From positions 35,046-99,045 of the forward strand of contig NZ_QKNS01000012.1 in the NCBI RefSeq assembly GCF_003231285.1: DNA of 64,000 nucleotides, written 5' to 3'. The position numbers were made by a program, and so were the translations under genes. The stretch comes from Hymenobacter sediminis. Lineage in GTDB: Bacteria; Bacteroidota; Bacteroidia; Cytophagales; Hymenobacteraceae. Positions 46,922 to 56,188 of the stretch are shown here, piece by piece (within the stretch, counting starts at the first letter, position 1; each line of letters starts with the position of its first letter). The notes beneath the pieces were generated by a model, which had not been told where the DNA came from, made no database searches, and worked only from the letters and a program-made list of their open reading frames with translations.

Positions 46922-49900
46922 TTATTGCGCGGCCGTGCCCAGCAGGTAGTCCAGGTCGATGACGGTCTGGTTGTGCTGCAGCACGGCGTCGAGGTAGGCG
47001 GTGCGCACGGCCAGGGCGCGCTCCAGGTTGAGCAGCAGCTCGGAGTAGGTGGTTTCGCCGGCTTTGTACGCAAGCTGGCTCAGGCGCACGATGACGGTGG
47101 CCTGCGGCAGGGCGGTTTGCTCGTAGAAGCGCACGCGGCGCTGCTGCTGCTGCAGGCGCGTGCGCAGCTCGTCGAGCTGGCCGGCCGCTTGCGCGCGGTA
47201 ACGCTGGTAGGTGGCCGTGGCCACCTGCTCCTGCAGCTTGGCGGCCTGCACCCGGGCTTTCTGGGGGCCGCGCACCAGGGGAATGGCCACGCCGGCCTGC
47301 ACGCTCTGAAACCGGTCGCCGGTGCCGTAGGTCTGCGCCCGCCCGTCCACCTCGTAGGTGCCGCGCAGGGATTGGTTGGTGTAGCCCAGGCTTACCTGCG
47401 GCAGGCCCTGGGCCTGCTCCAGCCGGGTTTCGGCCTGCCGCTCGGCCAGCTGCTGGCGCAGCACCCGGGCTTCGGGGGTCTGGGCCAGCCGGGCCGTGTC
47501 GGTGGCCGCGGCGGGGGCAGGCAGCAGGCGCAGGGAGCTGTCGGCCACGGCTACCAGGCCGGGGGCTTGCAGCAGGGCCTGCAGCTGCCGCCGGGCAATG
47601 GTGAAGTCGGCCTGGGCCTGCGCCAACTGGTTCTGCGTTTCGCCCTGCTGGATGATGGCGTTGGCCGGTTCCAGGCGGTTGACCTCCCCGGTCTTGAAGC
47701 GCAGCTGGGCCGCGCGCAGAAACTCGGCGTAGATGCTGTCCTGCCCGCGCAGCGTGCGCAGGCGGTGGCGGGCGTACACGGCCTGCTCGTAGCTCAGGCG
47801 TACCTGGCGACGCAGCTCGGCCTGCACCTGCGCGAGCTGCTGCTCGCGGGCCGCAATCTGGGCCTGGCTCAGCCCGGCCTGGGCCTTGTAGTAGCCCGGC
47901 AGGGCCAGCGTCTGGCCGATGCTGAGCACGTTGTCGGAAAGCGGGGAGTTGACCTGCCCGTAGGTGCCGGTCAGGGTGGTGCGGCCCACGTCGAAGGCCG
48001 TGCGGCGCAAGGCCTGCTGAGCCTCCAGGGAGCGTTGCGCCGCCTGCACCGTGCCGTTGGCCTGCAGGGCCTGGCTCACGGCCTGGTTCGCCGTCAGCGG
48101 CCCCTGGGCCTGCACGGGCCCGCAGGCCAGCAAACCGCCCAGTACGAGCACTGCCACCACCGAAACCGGCAGGGCCGGAGTCGGTTGCGGCTGCTGCTCC
48201 GGTTTGGGGTTGCGCTCGGACAGGGCGTAGAGCACGGGCAGCACCAGCAGGGTCAGCAGCGTGGCCGTGACCAGCCCGCCAATGACGACCGTGGCCAGGG
48301 GGCGCTGCACTTCCGCGCCGGCCGAGGTGCTCAGGGCCATGGGCAGAAACCCGAGCGAGGCCACGGTGGCCGTCATCAGCACCGGCCGCAGGCGCACCTG
48401 CGTGCCTTCCAGGATGCGCTGGTAGAGGTCCGTGCGGCCTTCGTCCTTGAGCTGGTTGAAGTAGCCGATGAGCACGATGCCGTTGAGCACGGCCACGCCG
48501 AAGAGGGCAATGAAGCCCACCCCGGCCGAGATGCTGAAGGGCATGCCGCGCAGCCAGAGCGCCAGCACCCCGCCGATGGCCGAGAGGGGAATGGCCGTGA
48601 ATATCAGCACCGACTGCTTGAGCGAGCGGAAGGTGAAGAACAGCAGCACGAAAATCAGCAGCAGGGCCACGGGCACGGCAATGCTCAGGCGCTGGGTGGC
48701 CTGGCGCAGGTTCTCAAACTGGCCGCCGTAGGTGGCGTAGTAGCCGGGCGCAAACCGGAGCTGCCGGTCCATCTTGCCCTGCAGCTCCTGCACGATGCTT
48801 TCCACGTCGCGGCCCCGCACGTTGAAGGCCACGGTGATGCGGCGCTTGGCGTCGTCGCGCTGAATCTGGTTGGGCCCCTCCTGCAGGCCCACGGTGGCCA
48901 CCTGCTCCAGGGGCACCTGCTCGCCGGCGGGCGTGGCCACCAGCAGCTGGCGCACTTGGTTGATGTCCTGGCGCAACTCGGGGGCCAGGCGCAGCACCAC
49001 GTCGAAGCGGCGCTCCTGCTCGAAGAGCTGCCCGGCGCTCTGCCCGGCGAAAGCCGTCTGCACCGTGCGGTTCACGTCCTCGGCGTTCAGGCCGAAGCGG
49101 GCCATGCGGTTGCGGTCGAGCTTGACCACGATTTGCGGCAGGCCCGTGACCTGCTCCACGTACACGTCTTCGGCCCCCTCTACCTGCCGCACCAGGCGGG
49201 CCGCCTGCTGGGCGTAGGTCGCCAGCCGGTCGAGGTCTTCGCCATAGATTTTCAGGACCACGTCCTGCTTGGCGCCGCTGATGAGCTCGTTGAAGCGCAT
49301 CTGGATGGGCTGCTGAAAGCCGAAGGTGACGCCGGGAATCACGCTCAGCGCCTCGGCCATCTTCTCCGCCAACTCTTCCTGGCTGCTAGCCGAGGTCCAC
49401 TTGCCCTGGTCCTTCTCCAACAACACCATCACGTCCGCCGCTTCTACCGGCATGGGGTCGGTCGGGATTTCCGCGGCGCCAATCTTGGCCACCACCTCTT
49501 TCACTTCCGGAAACTGCTTGGTCAGAATGGCCGCCGCCTGCTGGCTTTTGTCCACCGTGTAGCTCAGCGAGGAACCCGTGAGCGTGCGCATCTCGATGGC
49601 AAAGTCCCCTTCCGAGAGCTGCGGGATGAACTCACCGCCCAGGGTGCGGAACAGCAGCAGCGCGCCCGCAAACAGGGCCACGGCGGTGCCCAGTACCAGC
49701 GCCCGGCGGCGCAGCGCCCATTCCAGCACGGGCCGGTAGCGGGCTTCCAGCCAGCTCATCATGCGGTCCGAGAAGTTGCGCTGGTGCTCCGTGTCGCGGC
49801 TCAGGGCCAGCGCCGACATCATGGGTACGTAGGTCAGGCTTAGGATAAAGGCGCCCACAATGGCAAAGGCCACCGTTTCGGCCATGGGCCGAAACATCTT

Positions 49901-51337
49901 GCCTTCGATGCCGGCCAGGGCCAGCAGGGGCAGGTACACAATCAGGATGATGATTTCGCCAAAAGCCGCCGAGGCGCGGATTTTGGAGGCGGCTTCGTAC
50001 GTGGCCTCGTTCATCTGGCCGGGACTCAGGCGGCCCCCGGCCCCGTCGGGGTGCGCGGCGGTGCCCACGTGGTGCTGCAGGCGGTGCACGATGGCTTCGA
50101 CGATAATCACGGCGCCGTCCACCACCAGGCCAAAGTCAATGGCCCCGAGCGAGAGCAGGTTGCCCGACACGCCGAACAGGCGCATCAGGCTGATGGCAAA
50201 GAGCATGGCCAGCGGAATCACCGAGGCCACCACTAGGCCGGCGCGCAGGTTGCCCAGGAACAGCACCAGCACAAAAATGACGATGAGCGCGCCTTCGAGC
50301 AGGTTTTTGCTCACCGTGTGAATGGCGCGGCCCACCAGGTCGGAGCGGTCCAGGTAGACGTCGATGGTCACGCCTTCGGGCAATGACTTTTCTACCGTCG
50401 CCATGCGCGCCTTGACGGCTTTGATAACTTCGTTGGCGTTGGCGCCCTTGAGCATGAGCACAATGCCGCCGGTGACTTCGCCCTCGTTGTTGCGGGTCAT
50501 GGCCCCGTAGCGCACGGCGGAGCCCAAGCGCACGTCGGCCACGTCGCGCACCAGCACCGGCAGCCCGCCTTGGGTGTTGCGCACGACGATGTTGCCCAGG
50601 TCGGCGGCATTCTCGGCCAGGCCTTCGGTGCGGATAAAGTAGGCCGTGGGCTTCTGGTCGAGGTAGGCCCCGCCCGCGTTCTGGTTGTTGCGCGAGACGG
50701 CCTGGTAGACCTGCTCGGTCGTGACGTTCAACGAGCGCAGCCGCGTGGGGTCCAGCCGAATTTCGTACTGCTTGAGCAGGCCGCCGAAGCTGGCCACGTC
50801 GGCCACGCCGGGCGTGCCCAGCAGCTGGCGCCGCACAATCCAGTCCTGAATCGTGCGCAGCTCGCGGGCGTCGTAGCGCTTTTCGTAGCCGGGCTTGGCG
50901 CGCACCAGGTACTGGTACACCTCGCCCAGGCCGGTGCTCACCGGAGCCATTTCCGGCCGGCCGATGCCCTGGGGAATCTGACTTTCGGCCTCGCGCAGGC
51001 GCTCGGCCACCTGCTGGCGGGCCCAGTAAATGTCAATCTTGTCCTCGAAAACGATGGTGACCACCGAGAGGCCGAAGCGGGAAAACGAGCGCACTTCCTC
51101 GCGGCCGGGAATGGTGGCCAGGCTCTGCTCGACGGGAAAGGAGACGAGCCGCTCGATGTCGCCGGCGGCCAGCGACGGGGCCACCGTGTAGACGACGACC
51201 TGGTTGGTGGTGATGTCGGGGACCGCGTCAATCGGCAGCCGACTCAGCGAGTAGCCGCCCCAGGCCACCAAGGCCAGGGTGAGCAGCCCGATGATGAGCT
51301 TATTATGAATGGAAAAATAAATCAGCCGGTCAAACAT
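46922..51337 (-). CDS. czcA: CzcA-type RND metal pump fused to TolC-type outer-membrane factor
   Basis: Protein of 1471 residues, about 1035 of RND pump and 430 of TolC. The pump has the HME1 proton-path residues in helix 4, Asp 401, Asp 407 and Glu 414 (LGAIDFGLVVDGAVIIVEA), matching CzcA-type Zn/Co/Cd exporters. The TolC part starts after a linker (PKPEQQPQPTPALP) and a hydrophobic signal-like stretch (VSVVAVLVLGGLLACG) and has the two helical repeats of the family. One chain therefore supplies inner-membrane pump and outer channel, with CzcB as adaptor. The embedded signal-like helix suggests fusion of adjacent genes by loss of a stop codon. Confidence 0.93.
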   Translation of the reverse strand: MFDRLIYFSIHNKLIIGLLTLALVAWGGYSLSRLPIDAVPDITTNQVVVYTVAPSLAAGDIERLVSFPVEQSLATIPGREEVRSFSRFGLSVVTIVFEDKIDIYWARQQVAERLREAESQIPQGIGRPEMAPVSTGLGEVYQYLVRAKPGYEKRYDARELRTIQDWIVRRQLLGTPGVADVASFGGLLKQYEIRLDPTRLRSLNVTTEQVYQAVSRNNQNAGGAYLDQKPTAYFIRTEGLAENAADLGNIVVRNTQGGLPVLVRDVADVRLGSAVRYGAMTRNNEGEVTGGIVLMLKGANANEVIKAVKARMATVEKSLPEGVTIDVYLDRSDLVGRAIHTVSKNLLEGALIVIFVLVLFLGNLRAGLVVASVIPLAMLFAISLMRLFGVSGNLLSLGAIDFGLVVDGAVIIVEAIVHRLQHHVGTAAHPDGAGGRLSPGQMNEATYEAASKIRASAAFGEIIILIVYLPLLALAGIEGKMFRPMAETVAFAIVGAFILSLTYVPMMSALALSRDTEHQRNFSDRMMSWLEARYRPVLEWALRRRALVLGTAVALFAGALLLFRTLGGEFIPQLSEGDFAIEMRTLTGSSLSYTVDKSQQAAAILTKQFPEVKEVVAKIGAAEIPTDPMPVEAADVMVLLEKDQGKWTSASSQEELAEKMAEALSVIPGVTFGFQQPIQMRFNELISGAKQDVVLKIYGEDLDRLATYAQQAARLVRQVEGAEDVYVEQVTGLPQIVVKLDRNRMARFGLNAEDVNRTVQTAFAGQSAGQLFEQERRFDVVLRLAPELRQDINQVRQLLVATPAGEQVPLEQVATVGLQEGPNQIQRDDAKRRITVAFNVRGRDVESIVQELQGKMDRQLRFAPGYYATYGGQFENLRQATQRLSIAVPVALLLIFVLLFFTFRSLKQSVLIFTAIPLSAIGGVLALWLRGMPFSISAGVGFIALFGVAVLNGIVLIGYFNQLKDEGRTDLYQRILEGTQVRLRPVLMTATVASLGFLPMALSTSAGAEVQRPLATVVIGGLVTATLLTLLVLPVLYALSERNPKPEQQPQPTPALPVSVVAVLVLGGLLACGPVQAQGPLTANQAVSQALQANGTVQAAQRSLEAQQALRRTAFDVGRTTLTGTYGQVNSPLSDNVLSIGQTLALPGYYKAQAGLSQAQIAAREQQLAQVQAELRRQVRLSYEQAVYARHRLRTLRGQDSIYAEFLRAAQLRFKTGEVNRLEPANAIIQQGETQNQLAQAQADFTIARRQLQALLQAPGLVAVADSSLRLLPAPAAATDTARLAQTPEARVLRQQLAERQAETRLEQAQGLPQVSLGYTNQSLRGTYEVDGRAQTYGTGDRFQSVQAGVAIPLVRGPQKARVQAAKLQEQVATATYQRYRAQAAGQLDELRTRLQQQQRRVRFYEQTALPQATVIVRLSQLAYKAGETTYSELLLNLERALAVRTAYLDAVLQHNQTVIDLDYLLGTAAQ

Positions 51338-51531
51338 CCGTTGCTGTGGGGGTTGGGTCTAACACTTCGGGTAAACCCTGCTGGCCCGCGGCTCCCGGCC
51401 AACTATTATGGCAGGAGGGCGGCGTACTCACTGGCGGCTAGTCCGTTGCGACGGATAGCGGCCAGCAGCCCGGGCGCACAACGGGCGCGTCAGGCTACCC
51501 CGGCGGGGGAGTCAGCAGGAAACGGGAAGGG

Positions 51532-51861
51532 TTAGGCCTGGGGCGGCTGCCACACGGCTCCGGCGCTCCGGGTCAGGGCGCTCACCCGCATGGGGGGGTG
51601 GCGCAGGGCAGTGGCCCACGTCACGGCGGGGGCCTCTGTCAGCGCTGGCAGGGGCGCCAGCGGCACCACGGCCCCGCCGCAGCAGTGGCATTGGCACAGC
51701 GGGGAGCACCAGTCGCCCAGGGCGCCGGCGTCGCAGTCGGTGTGCGGGGTCGCGGCCACGGTGGTCTGCTTGGCGTCTTTGCACACAACTTCGCCGTCGG
51801 CGCAGGTCAGCGTCGAGAGGCAGGCGAAGTAGAAGGCAAAAAACAGGGCCAGAAAGCGCAT
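51532..51861 (-). CDS. DUF6660 family protein
   Basis: ATG 51861 gives 109 residues. After a signal peptide (LALFFAFYFACLSTLTC) comes the family motif ADGEVVCKDA, then HTDCDA and LGDWCSPLCQCHCCGG, ten cysteines in total. DUF6660 proteins are encoded beside CusA/CzcA pumps in Bacteroidetes and are thought to be periplasmic metal-related proteins. It lies 194 bp upstream of the czcA fusion on the same strand. Confidence 0.82.
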   Translation of the reverse strand: MRFLALFFAFYFACLSTLTCADGEVVCKDAKQTTVAATPHTDCDAGALGDWCSPLCQCHCCGGAVVPLAPLPALTEAPAVTWATALRHPPMRVSALTRSAGAVWQPPQA

Positions 51862-51952
51862 CGGGGCAAAGGTAACGACCAGCGGAAATAGTCGGCTACC
51901 GCTTGTACCGGCAGAAGCAGACAAAGGTTCCCCGCCGGCGGGGGGCGCCCGC

Positions 51953-52192
51953 TCAGCGCCGGAAGCTGCGCCCAAGTAAATAGCTGGTTTCGGTTGTCCG
52001 GGTGAGGGCCAGGTTGAAGCCCAGGTCCAACTGCCGGTTGTCGCTCACCCGCCAGATGGGCCGGCCGTTGAGCGTGGCGGACCAGGGCGCGGGTATCCCA
52101 GGCACCGGCCACCTCTACTGTAGCCATCGAGGGTGCGGTACAAGTCGTGGCCCACCGTCACGGTGGGGTCCAGTTCCACGTAGTGGGCCATG
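51953..52192 (-). pseudogene. Remnant of an outer-membrane transporter (C-terminal fragment, frameshifted)
   Basis: Reading in three successive frames gives a continuous-looking C-terminus: VELDPTVTVGHDLYRTLDG, then TVEVAGAWDTRALV, and NGRPIWRVSDNRQLDLGFN followed by LGRSFRR and a stop at 51953. The closing pattern (LDLGFNLALT..LGRSFRR) is that of phenol-degradation-type outer-membrane transporters. It is broken by at least two frameshifts and lacks most of its N-terminus. I am moderately sure it is a relic. Confidence 0.4.
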
Positions 52193-52268
52193 GGCCCCCG
52201 GGTCCCATGAATAGCTTGTCTAAGTCGAACCAACTGCCGTGTTCCGCTAAGCAGAAAGGTGGTAGCTC

Positions 52269-53567
52269 TTACCCAACAAGCAGCAAATCTTCCAGCCGCG
52301 TGGTATACTGCGGCGTGCGCCACTGCGCCTGCCCTTCCCAGGGCGCCTGCGCCCTGCCCGGCGGCAACATCAACGACGCCAGCTTCACCGTGCCTTTGCC
52401 AAAGCGGCGGTTCAGGGCGTCCAACTCGGCCATCAGCTTGGCGCGCTTCTCCGAAACCGGCGCGGGTTCAAACAGCGTAAGCTGGGTTTGGCCTTCCGTT
52501 TCCAGCCCGTCGAGTATCACGCCCGCCTTGGTGTAGCGGTTGCCCGGCTGCCAGAGGCGTTTGAGCGCCGCCCGCGCAAAGCGAACCAGCTCGATGGTGT
52601 CGTTGGTGGCCACGGGCAGCGTAAGCACGGCGGAGCAGGAATACGGGGGCGGCTCCAGGCCGTAGCGGCTCTTGCTCAGAAAGACGGTCATCAGGTGGGC
52701 CGCGTCGCCCTGCCGGCGCAGCTTCTCAGCGGCCCGGGAGGCAAACGCGCTGACGGCACCCGCCACGTCGGGAAAGGCCGTGAGCGGCCGGCCAAACGTG
52801 CGCGAGCAACACAGCGTGCGGCGCGCCAAGCTCCCGTCTTCGCTCGGGGCCAGCCCTTGGCAGGGGTAGCCCTGCAGCTCGCGCACCAGCCGGGCGCCCA
52901 CCACCCCGCCCAGGTGCTTGCGGGCGCAGGCCTCGGAGCAGGCCGCCAGCCCCGCCGCCGTGCTGATGCCGGCGGCATACAGCTTTTGGGCGTACTGCCG
53001 GCCGATGCCCCAGACGTCTTCGACGGCCACCTGTTCCAAGGCCCAGCGGCGGCGCTCCGCGGTGTCGAGGTAACACACCCCGCCCATCTCCGGGTTTTTC
53101 TTGGCCAGACGGTTGGCCAGCTTGGCCAGCGTCTTGGTAGGGGCGATGCCCACGCAGGTCGGGATGCCGGTACGGGCCAGCACGTTGGCGCGCACGGTGC
53201 GGGCAAAGGTGTCCAGACTGCGGACCACGAAGCGTTCCAGGCCGTGCAAATCCAGGAACGCCTCGTCGACGGAGTAGATTTCCACCGCCGGCGCCACCTG
53301 GCTCAGGTACCACATCACCCGGCGCGACATGTCCCCGTAGAGGGCGTAGTTACTGGAAAACACGGCCACGTGATGCTGCTCCAGCAGGGGTTTGACCTGA
53401 AAGTAGGGCTCGCCCATCTGCAGGTCCAGGGCCTTGGCTTCGGCGCTGCGGGAAATGATGCACCCGTCGTTATTCGACAGGACCACGACAGGCCGGCCGT
53501 CGAGCCGGGGCTGAAAGACCCGCTCGCAGGAAACGTAGAAGTTGTTGCAGTCGACCAGGGCGTACAT
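52269..53567 (-). CDS. umuC: Y-family DNA polymerase UmuC
   Basis: ATG 53567 gives 432 residues. Polymerase motifs are complete: MYALVDCNNFYVSCERVF with the first catalytic Asp, SNNDGCIISRSAEAKAL, and YSVDEAFLDLHG with the catalytic Asp-Glu pair. The helix-hairpin-helix area reads VWGIGRQYAQKLYAAGI. The C-terminal little-finger domain is present. It performs error-prone translesion synthesis with UmuD' in the SOS response. It starts 2 bp after umuD. Mobile elements often carry such genes. Confidence 0.94.
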   Translation of the reverse strand: MYALVDCNNFYVSCERVFQPRLDGRPVVVLSNNDGCIISRSAEAKALDLQMGEPYFQVKPLLEQHHVAVFSSNYALYGDMSRRVMWYLSQVAPAVEIYSVDEAFLDLHGLERFVVRSLDTFARTVRANVLARTGIPTCVGIAPTKTLAKLANRLAKKNPEMGGVCYLDTAERRRWALEQVAVEDVWGIGRQYAQKLYAAGISTAAGLAACSEACARKHLGGVVGARLVRELQGYPCQGLAPSEDGSLARRTLCCSRTFGRPLTAFPDVAGAVSAFASRAAEKLRRQGDAAHLMTVFLSKSRYGLEPPPYSCSAVLTLPVATNDTIELVRFARAALKRLWQPGNRYTKAGVILDGLETEGQTQLTLFEPAPVSEKRAKLMAELDALNRRFGKGTVKLASLMLPPGRAQAPWEGQAQWRTPQYTTRLEDLLLVG

Positions 53568-53569
53568 GA

Positions 53570-54037
53570 CTAGTCGCGGGTGCGCAGCAAGGCCGCGAGT
53601 TTGCCGGGAACCAGCTCGTGCAGCACGTGGGTCACCACGCCCCAGATGCGCACGGCGCCCGCGTCGTGAATTTCCCAGGGTTGGTAGTCGGGGTTCTCTG
53701 GCTTGAGCCACCACGTGCCGTGCTCGCACACCAAGCGCTTGACGGTGCACTCCCCGTCCACCACGGCCACCACGATGTGGTTGTGGTCGGCTTCCATCTG
53801 CTTGTCCACGGCCAGCAGGTCGCCCTCGTGAATCTCGGCGTTTTTCATGCTCTCCCCGCTTACTCGTACCAGGTACGTGGCGTCGGGGTGGCGCAGGAGC
53901 AGGCGGTTCAGGTCAAACAGCTCATCGGTGTAATCGGACGCCGGCGAGGGAAAGCCGGCGGACACCGAGCAGCTAAAAAGGGGAAGCAAAAATGGGGTTT
54001 GGGAGTCGTGGACCGGGATTAATTCGACGTTGCGCAT
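53570..54037 (-). CDS. umuD: UmuD, LexA-type S24 self-cleaving protease
   Basis: Protein of 155 residues. The cleavage site is AG at 27-28 (SAGFPSPASDY), the nucleophile is Ser 63 in VSGESMKNA, and the general base is Lys 100 in CTVKRLV. Self-cleavage driven by RecA gives UmuD', which joins UmuC. The gene overlaps none of its neighbours and lies 2 bp before umuC. A near-perfect palindrome at 54075 is a candidate operator. Confidence 0.92.
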   Translation of the reverse strand: MRNVELIPVHDSQTPFLLPLFSCSVSAGFPSPASDYTDELFDLNRLLLRHPDATYLVRVSGESMKNAEIHEGDLLAVDKQMEADHNHIVVAVVDGECTVKRLVCEHGTWWLKPENPDYQPWEIHDAGAVRIWGVVTHVLHELVPGKLAALLRTRD

Positions 54038-54074
54038 GGGTGGTGTAGCATAGGCGTGGCCACAATAATACGTG

Positions 54075-54093
54075 CTGCTAATAAAATTAGTAG
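54075..54093. promoter_or_regulatory. Candidate SOS-type operator before umuDC
   Basis: CTGCTAAT-AAA-ATTAGTAG, a palindrome with one mismatch, 38 bp upstream of the umuD start. Placement suggests control of umuDC by a LexA- or UmuD-like repressor. Confidence 0.45.
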
Positions 54094-54311
54094 AAACAAG
54101 GCTAAAAATTGTAGCCGGAAGTTGACGAAGGCTCCTATCAATACCGTGGGTGTTACCCGGCCACGCGCTGTATCGAACTGGCTGGGCAAGCTGTCTGGCC
54201 GAAGGCTCATCAAACTAGACTGCCGCTTATAAAAAGTGGTTTTTAAGCTGCTGTCATACCGTCTTTTCGACGCAGCCACAAAGGGGCAGTGGGGGAAAGA
54301 AGACGGTGTAA

Positions 54312-54347
54312 AAAGAGCAAAAAGATATAATATAAAGAGCAAAAAGA
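54312..54347. repeat. Two 14-bp direct repeats with 22-bp period before ardC
   Basis: AAAGAGCAAAAAGA at 54312-54325 and again at 54334-54347. The 22-bp period equals two helical turns, typical of operators or iterons. They lie in the AT-rich gap of 375 bp between umuD and ardC, which holds no other gene. Confidence 0.5.
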
Positions 54348-54412
54348 AAACTACACGGGTGCTTTTTTCGTTTAATAAGTATAATAAACGCCCACGGAAA
54401 CAGCGCTTTATC

Positions 54413-55408
54413 ATGAAAAAGACCCGCAAGCCCGCCGCCCGTACCGCCACTCCTCGCCCCGACGTGTACCAGATTGTAACCGACCGCATTGTGGCCGCGC
54501 TGGAAGGCGGGGTGATTCCGTGGCGCAAGCCCTGGAACGCGGTGTATGGTTTGCCCCGCAACTACGCAACCGGCGCGGCTTACACGGGCATCAACGCCTT
54601 TCTGCTGCACTTCAGCGGCGCGCTGCCCTTCTTTTTAACCTTCAAGCAGGCCCTGGCCTTGGGCGGCAACGTGCGCAAGGGCGCCAAGGGGCACCCGGTG
54701 GTGTACTACAACGTGTCGGTACGCGAGAACGAGCAAACCGGCAAGGAAGAAAAAACGCCCTTCCTGAAGTACTACACCGTGTTTTCAGTGGAGGACATCG
54801 AAAACATTGACTTTGTGCTGCCCGCGGTGGAACGCCACGCGCACACACCCATTGAGGCGGCCGAGGCCATTGTGCGCAACTGGGACGGGCGACCGGCCAT
54901 TGAGCACCTGCACCAGCGGGCCTACTACTCCCCGGCACTCGACCTGGTAAACATGCCGGAGCGGGCCACCTTCACCACCGCCGAAGGCTACTACGCGACC
55001 CTGTTTCACGAGCTGACCCACAGCACGGGCCACGCTTCCCGGCTCGACCGGCCGGACCTGACCGCCGGCGAAGGCAAGCGCTCGGCCAGCTACGCCCGCG
55101 AGGAGCTGACGGCCGAAATGGGCGCTTCCTTTCTCTGCGCCGCGGCTGGGCTCGACACGGCCCAGACCGAGACCAATGCCGTGGCCTACATTCAGTCCTG
55201 GCTGGAGCGTCTGAAAAATGACAAAAAGCTGGTGCTGCAGGCGGCCAGCAAGGCCCAGCGCGCCGCCAAGCTGATTTTGGGCGTGGTCGAGGAGAGCGAG
55301 CCGGTGGCCGCTCCCGCGCCGACCCGGGTGGTGGAGCTGGTACCCGAAGAAGACGAAGTGAGCCAGCAGTACCGAGCGGCGGAGCTCAGCTGGCTAGCGG
55401 CCGCATAA
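54413..55408 (+). CDS. ardC: ArdC-type antirestriction protein with zincin domain
   Basis: ATG 54413 gives 331 residues; the AT-rich upstream frame is not used. The N-terminal ssDNA-binding domain (about 15-125) has IVAALEGGVIPWRKPWN and TGINAFLLH. The C-terminal zincin part has LFHELTHSTGHASRL, with HExxH at about 199-203, and EELTAEMGASFLCA, giving the third ligand area. ArdC proteins protect entering single-stranded DNA from restriction after conjugation. It is followed by three small genes on the same strand. Confidence 0.9.
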   Translation: MKKTRKPAARTATPRPDVYQIVTDRIVAALEGGVIPWRKPWNAVYGLPRNYATGAAYTGINAFLLHFSGALPFFLTFKQALALGGNVRKGAKGHPVVYYNVSVRENEQTGKEEKTPFLKYYTVFSVEDIENIDFVLPAVERHAHTPIEAAEAIVRNWDGRPAIEHLHQRAYYSPALDLVNMPERATFTTAEGYYATLFHELTHSTGHASRLDRPDLTAGEGKRSASYAREELTAEMGASFLCAAAGLDTAQTETNAVAYIQSWLERLKNDKKLVLQAASKAQRAAKLILGVVEESEPVAAPAPTRVVELVPEEDEVSQQYRAAELSWLAAA

Positions 55409-55486
55409 GCACTTGCCCGGGCAGCCGCGGCCGGCGGCTGCCCACCTGGCTGGCTTCTTTTTCACCCCCTTCCCCCCTACCGCCCC

Positions 55487-55777
55487 ATGAATGCAAGTGA
55501 CGCTCCCGTTTTCGGGGACCCCGACTGGAACCACTACCGCGCGCGGGTGGGCGCCGTGCTCACCGACATCGAAGCCGACATGCAGCAGCGCGGCTACGGC
55601 CTGAGCAGCGAGGGCCTCACGCTCGAAGTAGCCGAGCGCCTGCCGGTGGCAGTGGCCACCGACGAAGACTTTCAGGTACTTGAAGCCCTGGTCAAGTCCC
55701 TGCGGCCCCTGGCCCGCGAGGCCGTGCGCGCCACCCGCGAAGACCAAGCCGGACAGTACCGCCTGTTGCTGCTCTGA
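55487..55777 (+). CDS. Hypothetical small acidic protein (96 aa)
   Basis: Protein of 96 residues, mostly helical, beginning MNASDAPVFGDPDWNHYRAR and containing LTDIEADMQQRGYGLSSEG and a helix LVKSLRPLAREAVRATRED. No family is recognised. It is 78 bp after ardC, on the same strand and with similar high third-position GC, so it probably belongs to the same accessory transcript. Confidence 0.6.
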   Translation: MNASDAPVFGDPDWNHYRARVGAVLTDIEADMQQRGYGLSSEGLTLEVAERLPVAVATDEDFQVLEALVKSLRPLAREAVRATREDQAGQYRLLLL

Positions 55778-55811
55778 GAGTATCACCCCATTCACGCTGT
55801 TTCCCGTCCCT

Positions 55812-56141
55812 ATGCCTGCAGCCCAGCAGTTAATCGTCGGCGACGCCGTGCTCTATCCCCGCGAGCACGCCGTGGGCCTCATCTACGAAGTCTACGGGCG
55901 TGGGGCCGGCGAGCGGCCCGGCGTGCAGGTGCTGCTCAGCGATGGCCGGGACCTGAGCGGCTTCAGCGCCGAGGAAGCCGACCAGTTTCTGCAGCCCCTG
56001 GGCCACACGGGCCTTCGCTACGAATTCCTGCACGTGGGCCAACTGCACGCCGATTATCACCGCGGGCACTTTGCCGCCGCCTTTGCCACGGCCCGGCTGC
56101 TGGCCGGCTTCCGAGACCCGCGCTACCTGAGCGCGCGCTGA
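55812..56141 (+). CDS. Hypothetical protein (109 aa)
   Basis: ATG 55812 gives 109 residues. The N-terminal part resembles a small beta barrel (LIVGDAVLYPREHAVGLIYE and VQVLLSDGRDLSGF), as in KOW/Tudor-like small proteins, and the C-terminal part is helical (HRGHFAAAFATARLLAGF). No definite family. It is 34 bp after the previous small gene. Confidence 0.6.
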   Translation: MPAAQQLIVGDAVLYPREHAVGLIYEVYGRGAGERPGVQVLLSDGRDLSGFSAEEADQFLQPLGHTGLRYEFLHVGQLHADYHRGHFAAAFATARLLAGFRDPRYLSAR

Positions 56142-56188
56142 GCGACGCGGGCTCTTCCCGCTTTTCTCCTACCCTATTTCCTTTTCCT

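Noticed and set aside
46925..49843. Long open frame on the plus strand opposite the czcA fusion
   Set aside because: Low-complexity translation and no family features; shadow of the real gene.
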